From the NCBI GenBank assembly GCA_004298725.1, contig SCQA01000280.1:1-6204 (forward strand): a stretch of DNA of 6,204 bases. Reading direction: 5' to 3'. The stretch comes from a bacterium (GTDB lineage Bacteria > Desulfobacterota > GWC2-55-46). Made by a program: the position numbers and the translations under genes. The notes below the pieces were generated by a model, which worked only from the letters and a program-made list of their open reading frames with translations, searched no databases and was not told where the DNA came from. Below, piece by piece: positions 1 to 4,826 of the stretch (position 1 is the first letter of the stretch; each line of letters starts with the position of its first letter).

Positions 1-13
1 GCTCTTCCGATCT
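1..13. other. Residual Illumina adapter end (likely assembly artefact)
   Basis: The first 13 bases, GCTCTTCCGATCT, are identical to the 3' end shared by standard Illumina TruSeq-type adapters. A 13-base identity lying exactly at the end of the sequence is best explained by untrimmed adapter. The stretch reads in frame into the first gene by chance, so the first four codons and the first base of the fifth are probably not genomic. True sequence is inferred to start at about base 14. Confidence 0.9.
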
Positions 14-510
14 GGTTCAAAGAACAGGAAAAACTGCATAATGAAATAATTGACAAAGGCCTTGCTAAAATTTATCAAGGGCACCTTGACTCAGCCGGAG
101 TTATAGCCGACGAGCTGGGAATTAAAATAAAGAAGACGCTCCTTTCAGGCAAACCCTTTTGCGAAATACTACGCTACGCCGCAAAGGCGCGTCCATTTCT
201 TCTTACCTTAGGCAAAACAGGCGTTCACAGCGCGCCCGGCCTTGACATCGGAAGCACGGCTGAAAACTGCCTAACCGAAGCGGATTGCAACGTGCTTATA
301 TCCAGTTGCGCCGAATTTGCCGTTAAAACCACAACGTGCTCAGAGAGCCCAAGCTGGAACGCCGCATCCGAAGATATACTTAAGCGCATTCCGGCGTTCG
401 CCAGAACCCTTGTTAAAAATATTGTTGAAGACATAGCCAGAAAAAATGGCGTGACGACTATAACGCCGGAGCTTATGCGCCGCGCGCGCGAGCAGTTCGG
501 TGAATTTTAA
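1..510 (+). CDS. Universal stress protein (UspA) domain fused to C-terminal PCP_red domain, 5' partial
   Basis: This is the 3' part of a gene open from the left edge; 169 codons are visible. Counting residues from base 1, residues 7-102 look like the second half of a UspA fold. The stretch GKTGVHSAPGLDIGS (71-85) fits the Usp ATP-binding pattern G-x2-G-x9-G-S/T, and it is followed by the typical final strand CNVLISS (96-102). Residues 119-169 form a PCP_red domain, known from the C-terminus of BchB/ChlB of light-independent protochlorophyllide reductase. Its marks are W119, IPAF at 130-133, R135, E143, A146 and ITPELM at 154-159. Nucleotide binding is likely, but the role of the fusion is unknown. 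The stop codon abuts the start of the radical SAM gene, which carries the same C-terminal domain, so the two probably act together. The true start is missing, and residues 1-4 and part of 5 come from the adapter. A later in-frame ATG at 292 would cut the Usp domain and is not a credible start. Confidence 0.82.
   Translation, partial: ALPIWFKEQEKLHNEIIDKGLAKIYQGHLDSAGVIADELGIKIKKTLLSGKPFCEILRYAAKARPFLLTLGKTGVHSAPGLDIGSTAENCLTEADCNVLISSCAEFAVKTTTCSESPSWNAASEDILKRIPAFARTLVKNIVEDIARKNGVTTITPELMRRAREQFGEF
499..503 (+). promoter_or_regulatory. Ribosome binding site for the radical SAM gene
   Basis: GGTGA lies 7 bases before the ATG at 511, inside the last codons of the Usp-PCP_red gene. It matches part of the AGGTGA Shine-Dalgarno core. 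It supports 511 as the true start and suggests the two genes are translationally coupled. Confidence 0.5.
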
Positions 511-1713
511 ATGGAAAAATTAGACCCGCCATTTCTTATTTCATGGAACCTTACAACGCGATGTAACCTCAAGTGCCGCCACTGCTATATTGACTCTGAC
601 GACGCTTCCGGAACGGACGCCATTTCAACTGCTACAGCCTTACGCATTACTAACGAAATCGCGTCTCTTAACAATAACGCCATGCTAATACTTACCGGAG
701 GCGAGCCTCTTCTAAGGCCGGATATATTCGACATCGCCTCCCATGCCTCAAACTTGGGCCTTGGCGTGGTTATAGGGACAAACGGCGCGTTTATTGACAA
801 CACAACCGCAAGAAAACTCGCAAATTGCCGCGTTAAAGGCGTCGGCATAAGCCTTGACTCGGCCTCTCCCGGCTTTCACGACACGTTCAGAGGAGTATGC
901 GGCTCATGGCAAAACGCCGTCACTGCGATGGCGCGACTGAGAGCACATTCCATTGACTTTCAGGTTCAGTTCACCGTTACAAAAGAAAACCTTCATGAGA
1001 TACGGCGCGTTGCCGAATTATCCGCAAATGCCGGAGCAAGGGCGCTGAATATTTTCTTTCTTGTCTGCACCGGACGAGGGCGCGCCATAACGGACATTAC
1101 GCCGGATGAATATGAAGCAACGCTCGAAGAAATTGTAAGAGTAGCGGAAGAATTCACCGGCAAAATAATTGTGCGGCCACGGTGCGCCCCTCATTTTTTG
1201 CGGGTCGCCTCAAAATACGGCAACGAACTTTCAGGCGGGTCAAGCGGGTGCGTAGCCGGAACCTCTTACCTAAGAATTACGGCGGACGGTCTTGTAACGC
1301 CATGCCCGTATATCCAGCCTGACATTAACTCGCCAAGCCTTCACCGGTTCTCTCTACCTGAAATCTGGTCAACGAGCCCGGTCTTTAAAATGCTAAGAAG
1401 CCAATCGCCTGAAGGCAGATGCAACAGGTGCGAATGGAAAGTCTCATGCGGCGGTTGCAGGGCGCGCGCGCTTGCGTCGTCAGGCAACATTATGGCCGAA
1501 GACCCGCTCTGCTCATACGTACCTTCAGAAAACCCACGTGAAAAGCAACCCCCGCCGGCATGGACAAGCGAGGCGTTATCGCGCCTTGAAAAAGTTCCAC
1601 AATTTCTAAGGCCGATGATAAAAACAGGCATTGAGAAATACGCGCTCGCAAAAGGGCTTTGCAAAATAACGCCGGAACTTATGACAAGCCTTCGCCATAA
1701 GGCGGGCAAATGA
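511..1713 (+). CDS. Radical SAM/SPASM enzyme of the NirJ/Ahb haem-biosynthesis type with C-terminal PCP_red domain
   Basis: A 400-residue enzyme expected to cleave S-adenosylmethionine reductively and start radical chemistry in the cytoplasm. The radical SAM cluster motif CxxxCxxC is at C18, C22 and C25, with the next aromatic residue at Y26. The SAM-binding GGEP is at 63-66. A SPASM-type auxiliary cluster region follows, with C247, C265 (as G-x4-C), C304, C307, C313, C316 and C334. The CGGCRARA stretch at 313-320 is typical of NirJ, AhbC and AhbD, which modify haem d1 or haem b precursors. Residues 351-400 are a PCP_red domain (W351, VPQF at 362-365, E375, ITPELM at 386-391), which ordinary NirJ/AhbD proteins do not carry as far as I know. 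The substrate cannot be read from the sequence. Tetrapyrrole or peptide modification are both possible, and I favour tetrapyrrole. It starts directly after the upstream stop and overlaps the next gene by ATGA, so it is the middle gene of an operon. Confidence 0.85.
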   Translation: MEKLDPPFLISWNLTTRCNLKCRHCYIDSDDASGTDAISTATALRITNEIASLNNNAMLILTGGEPLLRPDIFDIASHASNLGLGVVIGTNGAFIDNTTARKLANCRVKGVGISLDSASPGFHDTFRGVCGSWQNAVTAMARLRAHSIDFQVQFTVTKENLHEIRRVAELSANAGARALNIFFLVCTGRGRAITDITPDEYEATLEEIVRVAEEFTGKIIVRPRCAPHFLRVASKYGNELSGGSSGCVAGTSYLRITADGLVTPCPYIQPDINSPSLHRFSLPEIWSTSPVFKMLRSQSPEGRCNRCEWKVSCGGCRARALASSGNIMAEDPLCSYVPSENPREKQPPPAWTSEALSRLEKVPQFLRPMIKTGIEKYALAKGLCKITPELMTSLRHKAGK

Positions 1714-1925
1714 AGACGGACAAATGCGCTGGAAAAGAACAAAAGGCTTTGCCTTCCAAAAAAGGCGTTAAGAGGCAGTTTTCAGGCGCGGTGCTTTTGT
1801 CTCTTGGAGCGCTTAACTTCATGCTTGAGCTGAAGGCCGGACTGCAGTTTGAGGCGTTCAACGCCGTTCTTCTTACAGCCGGAGTTGCCCTGCTCGCAAG
1901 CGGAATAGTTGCGTCAAGAGGCTAA
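1710..1925 (+). CDS. Small two-helix membrane protein, unknown function
   Basis: A 71-residue protein that I do not recognise. The first 23 residues are polar and lysine-rich, with seven Lys and one Arg. Two hydrophobic segments follow, at about 24-40 and 50-69, separated by a short loop. By the positive-inside rule the N-terminus is cytoplasmic and the protein forms a helical hairpin. Its ATG overlaps the stop of the radical SAM gene as ATGA, and an AAGG lies a few bases upstream inside that gene, so it is probably translated by coupling. The overlap and membrane-like composition argue that it is a real gene. It could anchor the radical SAM or Usp-PCP_red proteins at the membrane, but that is inference from position only. 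Confidence 0.62.
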   Translation: MKTDKCAGKEQKALPSKKGVKRQFSGAVLLSLGALNFMLELKAGLQFEAFNAVLLTAGVALLASGIVASRG

Positions 1926-1971
1926 TCTTAAGCAAATTCAAAGAGTGCCGATTTCTTGTGAATTTAGCAGT

Positions 1972-1989
1972 GCGAGGCTGTAGCCTCGC
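1972..1989. repeat. Perfect palindrome, REP-like or terminator stem
   Basis: GCGAGGCT and AGCCTCGC form an 8-bp GC-rich inverted repeat around a 2-base centre (GT). With a realistic loop it would make a 7-bp stem with a 4-base loop. No run of T follows on either strand, so it is not a classical intrinsic terminator. The left arm can also pair with 2033-2040. Its position between convergent genes fits a REP/BIME-type unit or a transcript-end stabiliser. Confidence 0.6.
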
Positions 1990-2026
1990 TTGATGCAATC
2001 ATGCACAGGCGACGCAAAAACAGTAC

Positions 2027-2040
2027 GGCTGAAGCCTCGC
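2027..2040. repeat. Second, degraded copy of the palindrome
   Basis: GGCTGAAGCCTCGC differs by one base from 1976-1989 (GGCTGTAGCCTCGC). Only a 4-bp stem, GGCT/AGCC, remains within this copy. Seen on the minus strand it reads GCGAGGCT-TC-AGCC, so the two copies can also be viewed as a head-to-head pair about 37 bases apart. Such paired arrangements are common in REP/BIME elements. Whether the unit recurs elsewhere in the genome cannot be seen here. Confidence 0.5.
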
Positions 2041-2093
2041 GCCACCTTACATAATGAACAGAATAATTGACGGTGCAAGGGTTGCTCTTTTAA

Positions 2094-4340
2094 TTACTCA
2101 CTCTTTCTCGTCGTCCTGTAAATAAACATCTCGCCGGCAAATACAATTATTGCCATTGCCAAAGGCCATAGGTATTCGCCGTAACTTTTTTCAGGCTCAA
2201 GGCTTAGCCATTGCCACGGCGTCATTGTATGACGCGCACCGTTTTCTCCATTTGAGCCGTCCCAAACGGCAAAAGCTACCGGCATAAACCGTTTACCGGC
2301 CAAGACTCCGGCAGACGCGCCGTCTTCCAAGCGCTCGGTATTTAACGGCATCTTCACTGCAACCTGCCACCTGCCCTTATTATAAACCCCTTCAGCGAAA
2401 ATTCCGCCTGCCTTGGCTAATTCAGCTTTTTCAATTTTATCATAGCCCTTTGCGCGCATAAGCTTTACGCTCGCGCTCTTTCCGGCTGACGCCGGAGAAA
2501 GCCAAAGTAAAATATTCACGGCCGCGCTTGCGTTTCCCATGCCGAAATATGGTTTTTTAACGGAGCCAGCGGGCATTTGAACCGCAACGCCGTCTTGATA
2601 AAGCGTTCCTTCGGCAAGTTCCGCTGACTTTAAATCGCCGGGCAGGCTAAGCGTAGGATCGTCCCATTCAATAAGAAAGGCAACGTCATTTTCTTTGTAC
2701 AAAGCCTTAACGGAGATGGAATCTATCGTCGGATTAAAAAGCCTTTCATCGGCAACAATCTGAGGCGCAAGGCGAAACGCAGTCCAACGCGCCGCTTGCC
2801 ACTCATTAGCGTCTGGGTCTATCGGAAGAGCGCCGTCAACGCGCCGCGCCCTGATAACGCCGTCCGTCTCTATCGCTCTGCCATGCTCCTGCAGGCTTGC
2901 GACAAAAACGGCAACGTCCTTGCGCTCGTCCTCAGTCAGCATCTTCCGGCTCTTCGGGTCGGCAAACGACGGCATCTGCGTGCCGGATATGCCGTTTGTA
3001 ATTCTCGCGTAAATTTCAGACGCAGACGAGCCAAAGCGAAATGTCCGGCCTTTGGTTAAGTCCCTCGGCCACGAGCGCCCTCCCCAGTCGTCTTTAAGCC
3101 TTTTCAGAGCGTCCCCCCTGCCAAGCTCGCCGTGACACTCGGAGCATCTGTCAAGAAAAAGCCTTTTACCGCGAATAAGCGCGTCCGTTGAGGCGTTTAT
3201 TTTTATGGGCGCGGCACCGGCATTTTGAGAATATTCAAACCTGCCAAGCGCCTTAACGTAATCAGCAACGTCTTTAACTTCAGTCTTGCTTAACACGTCC
3301 GCCCAGCCGGGCATTGACGTTCCGTTTACGCCTTGGCTTATCATCCTGTAAAGATCGCTTGCTGACGGCGAATAGTCGTCAAACGGAGTCGTCTTCCACT
3401 TAAAAAAACCAAACGTAAAATCACGAGGAGCAGGCGTCAAAAAAGCCGAAGAAGGGCCGCCCCCGGCGCCGTCGGCTCCGTGACACCACGCGCATTTTCC
3501 TTCGTAAATCTTTTTCCCCTTCAGATCTTCACCATTGTAAGTTTCTGGTTTTACGGCCACGGGCTTTAAACCGGCGCGCTTCCACGAGCGCGGAGAATTC
3601 CCGGTGTAGTCATAAAGAAAAAGTATCGTTTTCCATATTTCTTCTTCAGTTAAAAGCCTTTCCCACGCCGGCATTGAAGACGCCCACGGCGCCGCCTCCG
3701 GCGGCAAACCCTGCCCGCCTTTCACGATACGCCAAAAAAGATACGACTCCTGCAACTGCGAAATTGTATCACTGCCGCTAAACGGCAACGGCCTTGGATT
3801 TAACGCTTCCGCGTAATGCCCTCTGCCGTCAAGCTTCGCGCCGTGGCAAAAAAAACAATTCTTGAAATAAATCGCCCCGCCTTCCTTTACAAGCTCTTTA
3901 AACCTTAACGGGTCTTTTGCCTCAAGCTCGCGAAACGGATTTTCAAGCGTCGCAATGTTAAATGCCTCTCCGTAAGCAATAAAAGAAGACGGCGGCGCGG
4001 GGTGAATTGCCCTCGCCTCCGCCGGAGGCGCATTTGACGGCCTCGCTATAAAATAAGTAAAAACCGCCGCGGCAAGCGGCAACGCAATAAAAAAAATAAC
4101 GCGGTGCGCCTTTTTGGAAGGGTGAGTAAATAGAGCGTCAAACGGCTGAAAAAGTTCCTTTGCGCCGTCGTCACTGACCGTCATGACAAGAAGTATCATG
4201 ACGCAGGCAAAGAGCATGTAAAGGAGCTTAATGCTTACCGGAATAGGCGCGCCAAAAAACGCTGGTATGGTGAAAAAAACGTAAGCCGCAAAAACAGCGG
4301 CAATAAATTTTAACGGGGCCGGTATTTTAGGTTTATTCAT
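2094..4340 (-). CDS. Membrane-anchored trihaem cytochrome c with C-terminal EB_dh haem b domain
   Basis: A 748-residue fusion. Three N-terminal membrane helices (about 12-30, 38-54, 80-98) precede three cytochrome c domains. Their haem motifs are CFFCH (162-166), CAWCH (283-287) and CSECH (399-403), each followed by a likely axial Met at M223, M343 and M456. Residues about 495-715 resemble the EB_dh haem b domain, the gamma-subunit fold of ethylbenzene dehydrogenase and related DMSO-reductase-family enzymes. The DGVAVQMPAG stretch (583-592) supplies a candidate Met ligand at M589. A final helix at 723-740 ends in a basic tail. Charges put the loop at 55-79 and the C-terminus inside and all haem domains in the periplasm. 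The likely role is electron transfer in a membrane complex with the two genes upstream. EB_dh usually partners a molybdoenzyme, but none is visible here. The ATG lies 9 bases after the preceding stop, with only a poor Shine-Dalgarno. Confidence 0.85.
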   Translation of the reverse strand: MNKPKIPAPLKFIAAVFAAYVFFTIPAFFGAPIPVSIKLLYMLFACVMILLVMTVSDDGAKELFQPFDALFTHPSKKAHRVIFFIALPLAAAVFTYFIARPSNAPPAEARAIHPAPPSSFIAYGEAFNIATLENPFRELEAKDPLRFKELVKEGGAIYFKNCFFCHGAKLDGRGHYAEALNPRPLPFSGSDTISQLQESYLFWRIVKGGQGLPPEAAPWASSMPAWERLLTEEEIWKTILFLYDYTGNSPRSWKRAGLKPVAVKPETYNGEDLKGKKIYEGKCAWCHGADGAGGGPSSAFLTPAPRDFTFGFFKWKTTPFDDYSPSASDLYRMISQGVNGTSMPGWADVLSKTEVKDVADYVKALGRFEYSQNAGAAPIKINASTDALIRGKRLFLDRCSECHGELGRGDALKRLKDDWGGRSWPRDLTKGRTFRFGSSASEIYARITNGISGTQMPSFADPKSRKMLTEDERKDVAVFVASLQEHGRAIETDGVIRARRVDGALPIDPDANEWQAARWTAFRLAPQIVADERLFNPTIDSISVKALYKENDVAFLIEWDDPTLSLPGDLKSAELAEGTLYQDGVAVQMPAGSVKKPYFGMGNASAAVNILLWLSPASAGKSASVKLMRAKGYDKIEKAELAKAGGIFAEGVYNKGRWQVAVKMPLNTERLEDGASAGVLAGKRFMPVAFAVWDGSNGENGARHTMTPWQWLSLEPEKSYGEYLWPLAMAIIVFAGEMFIYRTTRKSE

Positions 4341-4349
4341 GCGTAACCG

Positions 4350-4826
4350 TTAATGAAAACCGCCGCTTAAAAGAAAACTTGCGACCGCATTAGCTTCAAT
4401 ATCGGTAAGCCCTATAGCCGGGCCGGTTGCTTCAGGCATGGGGCTTATTGCATCGCCGGAGCCTCGCGCGCCGTACCCCTTAACCACATACGCTGAAGGA
4501 TTAACCAAAGACTCGTAAACGTACTCATCGGCGGTTGTTGCCTTTCCTTTATAGCGAACGTCCTTCAGCCTTTCAGGCGCGATAAACGCAATGCCGTCAA
4601 GCGCGGGAGCTCGGTTGCCGCGTTTGTCATGGCAGAGTGTGCAGTTGCCTTTGCCGTAAAATATTGCTTCACCGACGGCTACGAGCGCGGCATCGTCGGA
4701 AATGGCTTGCTCATGAACGGCAGGCGGCTGAGTAACCGGAATATCCGGCACGTACCAGACGGCAAAAGCTGTAAACGCACCAATGACTATTAGGCAAAAG
4801 ACGGCAACTTTAAAAAAACTATTCAT
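4350..4826 (-). CDS. Membrane-anchored monohaem cytochrome c
   Basis: A 158-residue protein with an N-terminal signal anchor (about 5-25) and no obvious cleavage site, followed by one periplasmic cytochrome c domain. The haem motif is CTLCH (62-66), followed by NRAPALDG, a class I cytochrome c pattern. M130 in SPMPE is the likely sixth ligand. An in-frame ATG 45 bases upstream (4871) would lengthen the protein by 15 residues and overlap the bd-like gene by 53 bases. I chose 4826 because it puts the hydrophobic anchor right at the N-terminus, leaves an 8-base overlap (ATGAATAG) with the upstream gene, and has GGAA just before it. It probably relays electrons between the bd-like subunit and the trihaem EB_dh protein. 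Similar small cytochromes act as subunits of oxidases and of quinol:cytochrome c reductases. Confidence 0.85.
   Translation of the reverse strand: MNSFFKVAVFCLIVIGAFTAFAVWYVPDIPVTQPPAVHEQAISDDAALVAVGEAIFYGKGNCTLCHDKRGNRAPALDGIAFIAPERLKDVRYKGKATTADEYVYESLVNPSAYVVKGYGARGSGDAISPMPEATGPAIGLTDIEANAVASFLLSGGFH

Larger units (their letters stand above)
1926..2093. other. Convergent intergenic region
   Basis: A 168-base gap between the plus-strand operon, which ends at 1925, and the minus-strand operon, which ends at 2094. It holds a palindrome at 1972-1989 and a degraded second copy at 2027-2040, in the reverse relation. Near its right end is a weak 4-bp hairpin (GCAA/TTGC, 2075-2085) followed by TCTTTT, which could be a feeble terminator for the plus strand. 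I see no convincing coding region or RNA gene. Either or both hairpins may separate the converging transcripts. Confidence 0.6.

Noticed and set aside
1341..1742. Minus-strand open frame of 133 codons opposite the radical SAM gene
   Set aside because: It lies antisense to the SPASM and PCP_red domains, which are clearly coding on the plus strand, and has no family resemblance.
1926..2093. Possible tRNA, riboswitch or CRISPR repeat in the intergenic palindromes
   Set aside because: There is no cloverleaf or conserved tRNA bases, only two unequal repeat copies with one spacer, and the gap is at the 3' ends of both operons, where a riboswitch would have no gene to control.
4015..4029. GCCTCC-GCC-GGAGGC hairpin that could look like a terminator or regulatory stem
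   Set aside because: It lies inside the coding sequence of the trihaem protein in a Pro/Ala-rich linker and has no T run. It is explained by codon composition.
4811..4818. Homopolymer run near the start of the monohaem cytochrome gene that could act as a frameshift site
   Set aside because: The frame is intact and the downstream protein complete. There is no stimulatory structure and no alternative product that makes sense.
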